In this document: in pieces, positions 37,818-47,344 of the stretch
Numbering within the stretch: the stretch's first letter is position 1
Layout: the number at the start of each line of letters is the position of its first letter
Assembly (NCBI GenBank): GCA_963708155.1
Contig: OY970183.1
Span: 2,046,001 to 2,110,000, forward strand
Reading direction: 5' to 3'
DNA: 64,000 nucleotides
DNA from: Methylovirgula sp963708155
Lineage (GTDB): Bacteria; Pseudomonadota; Alphaproteobacteria; Rhizobiales; Beijerinckiaceae
The notes under the pieces: generated by a model
Database searches by the model: none
Told to the model about the DNA's origin: nothing
What the model saw: the letters and a program-made list of their open reading frames with translations, nothing else
Translations under genes and position numbers: made by a program

Positions 37818-38378
37818 ATGCCTGTCACCACGCTTGACCCGAAAAGCGCGCTCATCGTCGTCGACCTGCAAAAGGGCATCGTCGCGCTTCCGAGCGTTCA
37901 TCCCATCGCCGGGGTGATTGCCAACGCGAGCGCGCTCGCTACTGCCTTTCGCCGCCACGGCCTGCCGGTCGTGCTGGTCAATGTCGCTGGCGGTGCGCCG
38001 GGCCGCACCGAGCGGGCGCATGCGCGCGGCGCCCTGGCGCCGGACTGGGCGGACCTCATTCCCGAGCTGAACACACAACCCGGCGACCACAAGGTGACCA
38101 AGCTGACCTGGGGCGCCTTCGCCAATACTGATCTCGATGCGCTGCTCAGGGAAATCGGTGTGACGCAGGTAGTGCTCGCGGGCGTCGCGTCGAGCATCGG
38201 CGTCGAGACGACCGCGCGTGAAGCCTATGCGCTCGGCTTCAATGTCACCATCGCGACCGATGCGATCACCGATCGCGACGCTGACGCACACGAGAACAGC
38301 CTAACGCGTATTTTTCCGCGCCTCGGCGAGACCGGCACGACGCAGGAGATCATCGGCCTTCTGGACAGGAGCGCCTGA
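37818..38378 (+). CDS. Isochorismatase-like hydrolase family protein lacking the usual cysteine
   Basis: A 186-residue alpha/beta protein of the cysteine-hydrolase/isochorismatase superfamily (ALIVVDLQKGIVALP, LVNVAGGAPGRTE, GETGTTQEIIGLLD). The conserved Asp16 and Lys95 (KLTWGAF) are present. The nucleophile position in the SxxCVExTAR pattern is Gly128 (SSIGVETTAREA), so a thiol-based mechanism is excluded. Isochorismatases such as PhzD also lack this cysteine, so enzymatic activity on a vinyl ether remains possible. It follows marR by 17 bases and precedes the small membrane protein gene by one base, in one operon. Substrate and activity are not known. Confidence 0.85.
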   Translation: MPVTTLDPKSALIVVDLQKGIVALPSVHPIAGVIANASALATAFRRHGLPVVLVNVAGGAPGRTERAHARGALAPDWADLIPELNTQPGDHKVTKLTWGAFANTDLDALLREIGVTQVVLAGVASSIGVETTAREAYALGFNVTIATDAITDRDADAHENSLTRIFPRLGETGTTQEIIGLLDRSA

Positions 38379-38379
38379 C

Positions 38380-38709
38380 ATGAATTGGCTTCATGACCTA
38401 TCCTACCTGTTTGGCGGCGCCTTTCTCGCGAATGCCGTTCCGCATTTTGTCAGCGGCACGTTGGGACGGCCTTTTCAGAGCCCGTTTGCCAAGCCGCCCG
38501 GCGAAGGTCTTTCCTCTTCGACCGTGAATGTGCTCTGGGGATTTGCGAACTTCGTGTTCGCCTATCTTCTCATCGTCCGTGTCGGCACCTTCGATGTCCA
38601 CCGCGCCGATCATGTCATCGCCGCGGGCCTGGGCGTTCTGCTCATCGGCGTGATGTCCGCACGCCTCTTCGGGCGTTTCCACGGCGGCAATTCGCCCACG
38701 GACTCGTGA
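38380..38709 (+). CDS. Small integral membrane protein (109 aa)
   Basis: A 109-residue protein with about three membrane helices: LSYLFGGAFLANAVPHFVSG, VNVLWGFANFVFAYLLIV and AAGLGVLLIGVMSARLFG. The PHFVSGTLGRPFQSPF loop after the first helix is distinctive and recurs in short membrane proteins near MFS exporters. I cannot name the family. ATG 38380 lies one base after the hydrolase stop and the gene ends four bases before the MFS start, so it belongs to the MarR-headed operon. It may assist the exporter; that is inference. Confidence 0.75.
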   Translation: MNWLHDLSYLFGGAFLANAVPHFVSGTLGRPFQSPFAKPPGEGLSSSTVNVLWGFANFVFAYLLIVRVGTFDVHRADHVIAAGLGVLLIGVMSARLFGRFHGGNSPTDS

Positions 38710-38713
38710 CGGC

Positions 38714-39959
38714 ATGAGCAAGGGCACGTTCCGCGCGCTGCGCTTTCACAATTTCCGGCTCTGGGCGGGTGCGTCGTTCGTCTCCAATGTCGGATCGTGG
38801 ATGCAGCGCACGGCGCAGGATTGGCTGGTGCTCACGACGCTCACCCACAACAATGCGACCGCCGTCGGCGTCGTCGTGGCGCTGCAATTCGCGCCGCAGG
38901 TTCTGCTTCTGCCTTTAACCGGCTTCGCCGCCGATCATTTCGACAAGCGCAAACTTGTTTTCGTGACGCAGACGGCGATGGGGCTGCTTGCACTCGGGCT
39001 CGGCCTTCTCGTTTATGCCGGATGCGCCCGGCTCTGGCAGGTCGATGTCTTCGCGTTTCTGCTTGGCTGCGTCGCTGCCTTCGACATGCCGGTGCGCCAG
39101 GTGTTCATCGGCGAACTCGTCGGCGAGGCCGACCTGGCCAATGCGGTCGCGCTCAATTCGACGCTGTTCAACGCGGCGCGGATGCTCGGCCCGGCGGCGG
39201 CTGGTGTTCTGATCGCCGCGGTCGGGACCGGCGCGGTGTTTCTCCTCAACGCGGCGTCCTTTATCGCGGTCCTTGCGGCGCTGGCGCTGCTGCGCGGCGA
39301 GGCGCTGCACAAGCAGCCCCGCGCGGAGAAGCGCCGTGGCAATTTCGCGGAAGGAGTTCCGCTACATCTGGCGGCGGCCCGATCTCAAGGTCGTCCTTTT
39401 CATGCTGCTTATCGTCGGCATGTTCGGGCTCAATTTTCCGATCTTCATTTCGACCATGTCGGTTTCGGTCTTCCATTCCGGCGCGAGCTCGTTCGGAATC
39501 CTGACGTCGATGATGGCGATCGGCTCGGTTGCCGGCGCACTGCTGGCGGCGCGGCGCGGGCGGCCGGATATCGGCGTGCTGCTCGCTGGCGCGCTGATCT
39601 TCGGCATTGGCTGCGCGGTTGCGGCACTGATGCCCAACTATCTGCTCTTTGGTCTGGCTCTCGTGGTTGTCGGCATCGCGACGCAGGTCTTTACGACCTC
39701 GACCAACAGCCTGGTGCAGATCTCGACTGCACCGCATATGCGCGGCCGGGTCCTCGCCATCCTTCTTGCCGTCGCTCTGGGTGGTACGCCGCTCGGCGCA
39801 CCGATCGTCGGCTGGATCGCGGATCGCTTCGGCGCGCGGGCCGCGCTCGGTGTCGGTGCAGCATCCGGCATCGCTGCGGCGATCATCGCCGCGATCTATC
39901 TTCTCAGGCGTGATTCCGCGGGTGTTGCGGCGGTCGCCGACAATCCGCGCGAGGCGTGA
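38714..39959 (+). CDS. MFS exporter (EntS/MFS_3-like), one frame change as sequenced
   Basis: A 12-helix major facilitator exporter of about 414 residues after correction. The first frame starts MSKGTFRALRFHNFRLWAGAS and covers helices 1-6, including AADHFDKRKLVFVTQ (motif A-like) and LNSTLFNAARMLGPAAAGVL. Near 39345-39358 one surplus base shifts it. The second frame resumes at FRYIWRRPDLKVVLFMLLIV, the normal start of the second half, and ends after AAIIAAIYLLRR. The family includes siderophore and drug exporters. It is the last gene of the MarR-headed run and ends four bases before the convergent MerR gene. The substrate is unknown. Confidence 0.88.
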
Positions 39960-39962
39960 TCG

Positions 39963-40361
39963 TCAGAGTGAGGTCTGCACCGCTTTCGTCTCGACATGGC
40001 GCAATTCTGCGATCGCCTGATCGAGACTGTCGCGCTGGCGTTCGAGATGGTTGATTTGCGCGCGAATCTGATCCGGGGCCAGATGCAACTCGGGGCCGTT
40101 GGCGTCCGCTTCGGAGAGCAGAGTGCTGATCTCGGTCAAAGTGAAACCGAGGCGGCGCCCCTTCAGGATCAATTGCAGGTGGCGCCGGTCGCGGTCCGAA
40201 TAGAGCCGCGTAACGCCATTGCGCAAGGGATGAAGAAGCCCGCGATCCTCGTAGAAGCGCAGCGTCCGCAGGCTGACCTTAAATTCACGCGCCATCTCAC
40301 CGATGCTCGTCAATGGCTCGCGCCCGGCATGAGCCGACACAAATCCCTGGTTCTCCTGCAT
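39963..40361 (-). CDS. MerR-family transcriptional regulator
   Basis: A 132-residue regulator with an N-terminal MerR winged helix (SIGEMAREFKVSLRTLRFYE, DRGLLHPLRNGVTRLYSDRD) and a following coiled dimer helix (IRAQINHLERQRDSLDQAIAE). No cysteines occur in the C-terminal part, so it does not look like a metal sensor. The length and GFTLTEIS motif fit the short MerR group often found in alphaproteobacteria beside fatty-acid or stress genes. It converges on the MFS gene. Its own promoter faces the long gap before the Sel1 gene, so it could regulate itself or that gene. The target is unknown. Confidence 0.9.
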   Translation of the reverse strand: MQENQGFVSAHAGREPLTSIGEMAREFKVSLRTLRFYEDRGLLHPLRNGVTRLYSDRDRRHLQLILKGRRLGFTLTEISTLLSEADANGPELHLAPDQIRAQINHLERQRDSLDQAIAELRHVETKAVQTSL

Positions 40362-40609
40362 CCGCGCCGCCCTCTCTCATTTAAGGACGGCGTTCATATT
40401 TAACCGATTTGTCCACTGATACAACTATAAAGTGTGTTTTTTCATGGCACACGCGTGAGTTGTCCAGATGTATCAAAATCAATCAGAATTAACTCGCTGT
40501 TTACCGAGGTTACGGAAATTCGTGGAAACAGCGCGTCGCGACCGAGGCCATGATTCGGTCCCCGACGTCCTGAAGGTTCGGCAATCAGGGCGATCCCTCC
40601 GGAGCGATT

Positions 40610-43600
40610 ATGATCAAAGCGTTTCCGTGGAAAAACCGGGATCACGCCGCGACGAATGGGCAGACATCCGCACAGGACATCCCGCCACCCGCGCCGGAGG
40701 CCGATGCCCCCGGCCGCGTCTACGGCGCGCAGCTCAGCCGGGTGGAGGCAACTCTTAACACGCTTTTAGCCACGGTCGCTGCATCTGCGGGGCCGCAAGC
40801 TCCCGCCGCGCCGCCCGTTCGCGAGATCGCACGCCCTGGGCAGCGTCGCGCCTCGCTCGGCGCCGCGATCGCCGAAGTCTCCCGCCGGCAACAGGAGCTC
40901 GAAGGCCTCACGCCGGCATCCGCGGCGCGGCAAGCCGTAGAGCAGGCGGCCGGGCAGTTCGGCCAGCCACGCCCGCGGGCAACTTCGCTCACGAGCTTGC
41001 AGGACGACATCGCCGGGCTCGCCGCCAAGCTCGAATTCGATGCAGCGCGAGCAGGCGACGCGCTACGCCGCCCCGCAGGCTTGCGACCTTGACAAATTGA
41101 GCGCGGAAATCGCCGGCATGTCGGAGGCGCTGCGCGACGTCGCTTCGCGCGGTTCGGTCGCCACGGTCGAGGCGGCGATCCGCGGTCTGTCGCAAAAGAT
41201 CGAAGAATCGCGCAGCGACGGCATCAAGGAGACGGTGCTGCGGCCGATGGAAGAGATGGTCGCGGAATTGCGCCAATCGCTCGCCGAGATCGATCCGCGG
41301 ATGACGATCAAAGGTCTCGACAGCGAGATAAAGAAGCTCGGCAGCAAGATCGAAGATCTCGGCCGCAGCAGCGTCGATCCGGCGGCTTTCGGTCATATTC
41401 AAGTGCAGACCCGGGAAATCCGCGATCTTCTGACCGCCGCGGCGGCGCATCCCCTGCCGGTCGAGCGGATCGAGCTACAGGTTGCCCAGCTTGCCCGCAG
41501 CTTGAGCGAACAGCGTCCGGCACCGCCGCTCTACGGCGAGATGCCCTTGCTGGAGCCGCGCCACGACAGGGCGCATTTCGATGCGATCGAGGCGCGTCTG
41601 GCGGAGATCGCCGGAAAGGTCGAGGAATCGCTTCAGGCCACGCGCGATCAGAGCCGCTATCACGATCTCTCGGATCGCATCGAAACGGTTCACACTGGTC
41701 TTTCCGAACGCATTGCCGAGGTGCAGCGCACGGCGGTTCCCGATACGCGCGGCTTGGAAGAGCTGGTTCGCTCGCTTTCCGACAAGATCGAACATGCGAT
41801 GGCGCCGCAGGCTGACCATCGCGCGATCGAGGCGCTCGAACAGCAGATCGTTCAGCTTGCCGAGCGGATGGATCACTCCACCACCGCAGCGTCTCTCGGC
41901 TCGCTCGAACGGGCGATCAGCGAACTTTTCGGCGAACTTGAACGCACGCGCACCGCGAACCTCGATGCCGCCGAACAAACTGCGCGCGGCGTCGTGCAGG
42001 AGGCTTTGAACAGCGCGCCCAACCACGCCGCTTCACAGCAGAGGATCACCGAAGAGCTTTTCGAATTGCGTGCCAAGCAGGATCAAGCTGAGGCGCGCAC
42101 GCTCTCGACCCTGAATGCCGTGCACGAAACCCTAGAGAAAGTCGTCGACCGGCTTTCGACGTTCGAGGCGGGGATCGACGATCGCCAAAGCGGCGGTCCG
42201 GGCGAGACTTTGGCTTCGGGGCCGGCGCCCGTCTTCGCGCCTTCGCATGCCACCAATCCGCCGCCGCCCCCGCCGCCGTTCGCCGAGCCGCGCGGCAGCC
42301 GCGACGGCGGGAAGGACGCGCTCTTTAGCGCGGCGGAAGATTTTTTGATTGAGCCGGGCAGCGGGTTCCCTGGCCGGCGCGAGACCGGCGCCGCGGGCGC
42401 GCAGGGCTCTTCCCTCGACTCTCTCGATGCGCCCAACCCGCGCTCCGATTTCATCGCCGCCGCCCGCCGCGCGGCCCAGGCGGCGCAGCGCGAAACCGTC
42501 GCGGCGGCCCATGCCGGCGCCGGTGCGGCTCCGCTCGTCCAGGGCGATGGCGGGCTGCTCGACACGACGCGCAGCTTCATCGCCCATTACAAGCGGCCCG
42601 TTGTGTTGTCGCTGGCGGCGATTTTCGTCGCTGTCGGCGCCTATGCCGTGCTGAAGACGCTCGGCCATCCCGACCGCACCAAGCTTTCTTACAATATCGA
42701 GCCGCCGGCCGCCGTCACGGCCGTGATGCCCGGTGCGCCGGTCATGTCGCCGGCTCCGGCGCAGCAAAATACCTTCGCGCAGATGACCTCCGCAGCCAAG
42801 GTCGACGACAGCGCCCTGTCGCCCAATTCGATTGTCACGCCGCCGCCCGCGCCACCGCGCGCCGCCGCGCCGGCCGCCGGGGTCGATCCCGTCGTGACTG
42901 GATCCATCGCGCCGAAACCTCCCGTCACGGCGGAGAAGCCACAGCAAATCTCCTTTGCCGATCTGCACAGCCGGGCTCTGGCCGGCGACGCGGCCGCGCA
43001 ATTTGCGCTTGCCGCCAATTATGCCGAAGGGCGCGTGACCGCGCGCGATCTTCAGGCAGCCGCCGAATGGTACGGAAAGGCTGCGGCACAGGGTCTCGCT
43101 CCGGCGCAATATCGCCTCGGCTCGCTTTATGAGAAGGGCGTCGGCGTTCCGCGCGATGTCAGCAAAGCGCGCGCCCTCTATCAGAGCGCGGCCGAGGAGG
43201 GGAACATCCGCGCGATGCACAATCTCGCCGTGCTCGCGGCCGATGGCGGCGACAGCGGCCGCCCGGATTACGCCACCGCGGCGCACTGGTTCAAGCGGGC
43301 GGCGGAATTCGGAGTCCGCGACAGCCAGTATAATTATGCCGTCCTCCTCGCGCGCGGTCTCGGCGTGCAGCAGGATTTCGTCGCCTCTTATGTTTGGTTC
43401 GCGATCGTCGCGGCGCAGGGCGATCAGGACTCGGCGACCAAGCGCGACGAGGTCGGAGCGCGGCTCTCGCCGGATCAACTGGCGACGGCCAAGGCCGTGG
43501 CGGCCAGCTTCCGTCCGCGCACGCCCTCCATCGATTCCAACAACGTGGCGCTGCCGGTCGTGGTCGGCGCAACGCACGCGCAGCCGCCCTCGCCACCTCC

Positions 43601-43643
43601 GAGCCTGAGCTTCAGTCAGCGCCCCAAAGTCTCGATGCTGTAA
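40610..43643 (+). CDS. Large PodJ-like coiled-coil/Sel1-repeat membrane protein, one frame change as sequenced
   Basis: About 1010 residues after removing one base near 41036-41048. The N-terminal cytoplasmic part is a long series of coiled-coil segments (LSAEIAGMSEALRDVASRG, LGSLERAISELFGELERTR) with a Pro-rich linker (TNPPPPPPPFAEP). One membrane helix lies near residues 661-683 (VVLSLAAIFVAVGAYAVL). A periplasmic region follows with four or so Sel1 repeats (AAEWYGKAAAQGLAPAQYRLG, GNIRAMHNLAVLAADGG, DSQYNYAVLLARGLG). This layout matches PodJ-type polarity proteins, which mark a cell pole and recruit other factors. The first 145 residues read MIKAFPWKNRDHAATNGQ onward. The PodJ link is from architecture, not from a shared motif I can prove. 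It is the only gene on its strand in this stretch. Confidence 0.8.
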
Positions 43644-43994
43644 TCAGCGGAAGCGGCAGGTTGCAATCGGTTCGGATTGATTGGGTAGAAATACCCGGAG
43701 AGTCCAGCCGGCGCCGCGCGGATCGGCGCAGATGCCGTGTGCCGTTTCGATCGTCACCTTACGGATGACATCCTGGCTGATTCCGTCAGGCTCAGTGGCG
43801 GTCGCGTCCATCACTCGCTTGCTCTCATCCAGAGTATAATGCTGGATGAGGCGCGACGCCTTGTTGGCGTCGCCGATATTGCCCATCGTCGTCAGGCTCG
43901 CCGCGGCATAGGCCGGGGACACAGCGCCAAAAACGAGAGCCAACCCTGCGGCGGCTCTTTTAGGTGATCCGAAAAAGCCTGTTTGCCTCGCCAT
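43644..43994 (-). CDS. Small secreted hypothetical protein (116 aa)
   Basis: A 116-residue exported protein: signal peptide RAAAGLALVFGAVSPAYA, then a small mature domain (NIGDANKASRLIQHYTLDES, VIRKVTIETAHGICADPRGA) ending WTLRVFLPNQSEPIATCRFR. Two cysteines in the mature part (GICADP and IATCRF) could pair. The start is ATG 43994, with GAGGG four bases upstream, a little short; an upstream in-frame ATG is less likely. It converges on the large Sel1 gene with no spare bases (stops abut at 43643/43644). No family is recognised. Confidence 0.62.
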   Translation of the reverse strand: MARQTGFFGSPKRAAAGLALVFGAVSPAYAAASLTTMGNIGDANKASRLIQHYTLDESKRVMDATATEPDGISQDVIRKVTIETAHGICADPRGAGWTLRVFLPNQSEPIATCRFR

Positions 43995-44085
43995 GAGTCC
44001 CTCGTTCCGCCGGAATTCGATTTTCATAGCTAGGATTGAAAAACGGCGCAATTCGTTCGCATTGCCCGGTAACGCTTACGCCGCC

Positions 44086-44802
44086 CTAATCCGGCAAGCA
44101 TTGACGGTGCGAGATTCGGTAGACGCGCTCGCGGCCCATGACATGGGCAATGCGTTCGCGGCTTGCGAACAACGGCGCGAAGGCGCGGTCGTGCAGGTTG
44201 AGACCGCCCGCATAGGCGCCAAAGGCGGGCAGGATGCAGCGCGTCCGGTCGCTCAGAAAACAGCGCCGGCGTATGGAGCCTGTGCTGCCGGCGACGCGCG
44301 CGACCGGATGCAGATGCCCCGCGATCTCGAATCCATCGTGCTGTACGCTGGGCTCGTGGCGAAGAATGATGTTACCGATCGCAAGCGCGTCGTGCCGCGC
44401 ACCGCCGAGATCCTCGGGCAGAACCGGATCGTGATTGCCGGCGATCCAGATCCAGTGCCGCCCGGCTTGCAATTGCCGGAGCATGGCGCGGAATTGCCCG
44501 GGAAGCCGCTCGCCGCCGGACACATCATGGAAGGAATCGCCGAGCGCGACGATGGTGCGCGGCGCATAACGGGCGATCAACGCGGCGAGCGTCGCGAGCG
44601 TCGCGGCGGTGTCGTAAGGCGGCAAAAACACCCGCCGCGCGGCATAGGCCGATCCCTTTTCGAGATGCAAGTCCGCGACAATCAGCAGCCGCTCCTCGGG
44701 CCAGTAGAGCGCGCCGAGCGAGTCCGCAACGAAGGCGGCGCTGCCGAGGGCGAGCATTGTCGCCGGGCGCTGGCTTCTCTCGTGTTGGATGGCGATGGTC
44801 AT
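44086..44802 (-). CDS. pdeM: Ligase-associated DNA damage response endonuclease PdeM
   Basis: A 238-residue metallophosphatase-fold protein of the PdeM family. The metal-binding motifs are all visible: LLIVADLHLEKGSAYA, IVALGDSFHDVSG, WIAGNHDPVLP and EIAGHLHPVARV. The family is defined by its association with a DNA ligase, a nuclease and an Lhr-type helicase in a DNA-damage response operon. The helicase gene lies directly upstream, 13 bases away on the same strand, so they are cotranscribed. I start at ATG 44802; the long frame upstream is inside the helicase. The ligase and nuclease are not visible here. Exact substrate not demonstrated. Confidence 0.9.
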   Translation of the reverse strand: MTIAIQHERSQRPATMLALGSAAFVADSLGALYWPEERLLIVADLHLEKGSAYAARRVFLPPYDTAATLATLAALIARYAPRTIVALGDSFHDVSGGERLPGQFRAMLRQLQAGRHWIWIAGNHDPVLPEDLGGARHDALAIGNIILRHEPSVQHDGFEIAGHLHPVARVAGSTGSIRRRCFLSDRTRCILPAFGAYAGGLNLHDRAFAPLFASRERIAHVMGRERVYRISHRQCLPD

Positions 44803-44815
44803 CTGCCGTTCTGTC

Positions 44816-47344
44816 TCATTCCTCTGCCGCTTCCCGCGCCAGCGCCGCCGAGGCCTCGGCGAGGATTGCCTCGCGCGCCTCGCCATAGACGGCCTCGCGG
44901 CCGATTTCCAGCAGGATCGGCACCGCCAGCGGTGACACGTGATCCAAATCCTTATGCATGATTCGCCCCCTGACGCGCGAGAGCATGGCCGCCAGCCGGG
45001 GCAGGTCGAGCAGGCCGAGGGCCGCATCCTGCCGCGTTGCGCGCAGCAGGATATGATCGGGCTCGTGCCGGCGCAAAACGTCATAAATGAGATCGGTCGA
45101 GACGGTGATCTGCCGCCCGGTCTTCTCGCGGCCGGGGAAATTGCGCTCGATCATGCCGGAGATGATCGCGCAATTGCGGAAACTGCGCTTCATCAGCGAG
45201 GATTCAAGCAGCCACGCCTCGAGGTCGTCGCCGAGCATGTCTTCCGAGAAGAGGTTGGCGAGGCTCACGCGCTTTGCTTTGATTTGCGCCGCGATGTCGC
45301 TCGTGCCCCAGACGCCGATCGCATAATCATTGGCGACAAATCCGAGCGGCTTCAGGCCAGTGCGCTCCATGCGCCGCGTCAGCAGCATGCCGAGCGTCTG
45401 ATGCGCAAGTCGCCCCTCGAACGGATAGGCGACGAGGTGGAAGCGCTCGCCGCGCGGAAACGTCTCGACCAGCAGATGGCCGGGCGGCGGCAGGGCCGAG
45501 CGCTGCGCCTGCAGGCCGAGCCATTCGGCGACGGGCTCCGGCAATTCGTGCCATTGTTTCGGGTTCGCCACCATATGGCGCACCCGCGCCGCAAGATGCG
45601 TCGAGAGCGGGAACTTGCCGCCATCGTAAGAGGGGATTTTCGGAGCCTCGGCACGGGCGCGGGAGACGAGCGCCTCGTTTTCGACAATGCCTTGCAGGGC
45701 GAGAATTTCGCCGCCGAAAAGAAACGTGTCATTCGGCGCGAGCGTCTCCAGAAAATATTCCTCGATCTGGCCGAGCATGCGGCCGCCGCGCCGCAATGGG
45801 CCGGTATAGGCCGCGCCTTTTTCGCCCCGGCCGCGCACCAGCCGTACTTTCAGCATATCGGCTTCGACGATCGTGCCGACATTCATGCGATAGGTCTGCG
45901 CCACGCGGCCGTTGGCGATCCGCCACGAGCCGTCCTTCTGCTGTTTTATTTTGGCGAAGCGTTCATAGGAGGCGAGCGCGTAGCCGCCATGCGCGACGAA
46001 GGCGACGGCCGCGTCGAAATCATCGCGGGTCAGCTCGCGATAGGGCTCCGCCGAAGTGACTTCGCGGAAAAGCTCGTCCGAGAAGAACGGCTCGGCGCAG
46101 GCCATGCCGAGAATATGCTGGCAAAGCACGTCCAGCGCACCGCTGCGCGCGATGGCGGTATCCTGCTCGCCGGCATAGGCGGCGTCGACCGCCGCGCGGC
46201 ACTCCAGAACCTCGAAGCGGTTCGAAGGCACGAGAATGGCGCGCGAGGGCTCATCGAGCCGGTGATTGGCGCGGCCGATGCGCTGCAGGAGCCGGCTGGC
46301 GCCCTTCGGCGCGCCGAGATTGATGACAAGATCGACATCGCCCCAGTCGATGCCGAGATCGAGGGTCGAGGTGCAAACGACGGCTCTTAATCGCCCTTCG
46401 GCCATGGCCGCCTCGACGCGGCGGCGTTGGCCGACATCGAGCGAGCCGTGATGCAGCGCGATCGGCAATTTCTCTTCGTTGATCCGCCACAGTTCGGCAA
46501 AGGCAAATTCGGCCAACGCGCGCGTATTGACGAAGACGAGGCTCATATGCGCCTGTTTGATAAGCCCGTAGACTTCCGAGATGGCATGGCGCGTCGTATG
46601 GCCTGACCAAGGCAGATGCTCGGTGGTATCGAGAATCGAAATGTCTGGCTTGGCGCCGGGTGGCGCAGTGACGAGATGCGCTTTTGCATTGTCGCTTTGC
46701 GAGACGAGCCAGCGACGCAATTCGTCCGGATCGCGGACGGTCGCGGAAAGGCCGGTGGTGCGCATCTGCGGCGCGATCGTGCGCAGCCGGGCGAGATCGA
46801 GGCTCAGAAGATCGCCGCGCTTCGAGGCCGAGAGCGAGTGCAATTCATCGATGACGACGCGCTTCAAGTCGGCAAAGAGGTGTCGCGCATCGGCGCTGGC
46901 GAGCAGAAGCGCGAGCTGCTCGGGTGTCGTCAGGAGGATGTCGGGCGGATCGCGCCGCTGGCGCTGGCGCTTCGACATCGATGTATCGCCGGTCCGCGTC
47001 TCGGCGCGGACGGCGAGGCTCATCTCGTCGATCGGTATTTCGAGGTTGCGCGCGACATCAGTTGCGAGCGCCTTGAGCGGCGAGAGGTAGAGCGTATGCA
47101 GACCGCGCCGGTTGCGCGGCCGGTCGAGATCGATCAGCGTCGGCAGGAAGCCGGCGAGCGTCTTGCCTGCGCCGGTCGGAGCGATCAGCAGTACGTCCTC
47201 GCCGGCCTCGGCATGTTTCACCAAGGCAAGCTGATGCGCGCGGGGCGTCCAGCCGCGCCGCGTGAAAAAGGCTTCGAAGCGCGGCGGCAGGACCGCGCGG
47301 TCCGCCGCGTCCGCGGTGCGGGCCCTCGTCCGCGGGGTCGCCAT
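44816..47344 (-). CDS. Ligase-associated DNA damage response DEXH-box helicase (Lhr-like)
   Basis: An 842-residue superfamily-2 helicase. Walker A APTGAGKT is at residues 55-62, DELH at 166-169, then SATVRDPDELRRWLVSQ (motif III). SFVNTRALAEFAFAELW, CTSTLDLGIDWGDVDLVINLG and RIGRANHRLDEPS follow (motifs IV-VI). The C-terminal winged-helix and crown-like parts complete the Lhr architecture, in the shorter class paired with PdeM. ATG 47344 overlaps the stop of the upstream acyl-CoA synthetase by ATGA. The expected role is unwinding DNA or RNA-DNA during damage repair with the missing ligase and nuclease. Confidence 0.95.
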   Translation of the reverse strand: MATPRTRARTADAADRAVLPPRFEAFFTRRGWTPRAHQLALVKHAEAGEDVLLIAPTGAGKTLAGFLPTLIDLDRPRNRRGLHTLYLSPLKALATDVARNLEIPIDEMSLAVRAETRTGDTSMSKRQRQRRDPPDILLTTPEQLALLLASADARHLFADLKRVVIDELHSLSASKRGDLLSLDLARLRTIAPQMRTTGLSATVRDPDELRRWLVSQSDNAKAHLVTAPPGAKPDISILDTTEHLPWSGHTTRHAISEVYGLIKQAHMSLVFVNTRALAEFAFAELWRINEEKLPIALHHGSLDVGQRRRVEAAMAEGRLRAVVCTSTLDLGIDWGDVDLVINLGAPKGASRLLQRIGRANHRLDEPSRAILVPSNRFEVLECRAAVDAAYAGEQDTAIARSGALDVLCQHILGMACAEPFFSDELFREVTSAEPYRELTRDDFDAAVAFVAHGGYALASYERFAKIKQQKDGSWRIANGRVAQTYRMNVGTIVEADMLKVRLVRGRGEKGAAYTGPLRRGGRMLGQIEEYFLETLAPNDTFLFGGEILALQGIVENEALVSRARAEAPKIPSYDGGKFPLSTHLAARVRHMVANPKQWHELPEPVAEWLGLQAQRSALPPPGHLLVETFPRGERFHLVAYPFEGRLAHQTLGMLLTRRMERTGLKPLGFVANDYAIGVWGTSDIAAQIKAKRVSLANLFSEDMLGDDLEAWLLESSLMKRSFRNCAIISGMIERNFPGREKTGRQITVSTDLIYDVLRRHEPDHILLRATRQDAALGLLDLPRLAAMLSRVRGRIMHKDLDHVSPLAVPILLEIGREAVYGEAREAILAEASAALAREAAEE

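Noticed and set aside
42132..43577. 481-codon open frame opposite the Sel1 gene
   Set aside because: Antisense shadow of a repetitive GC-rich gene; no ribosome site and no family motif.
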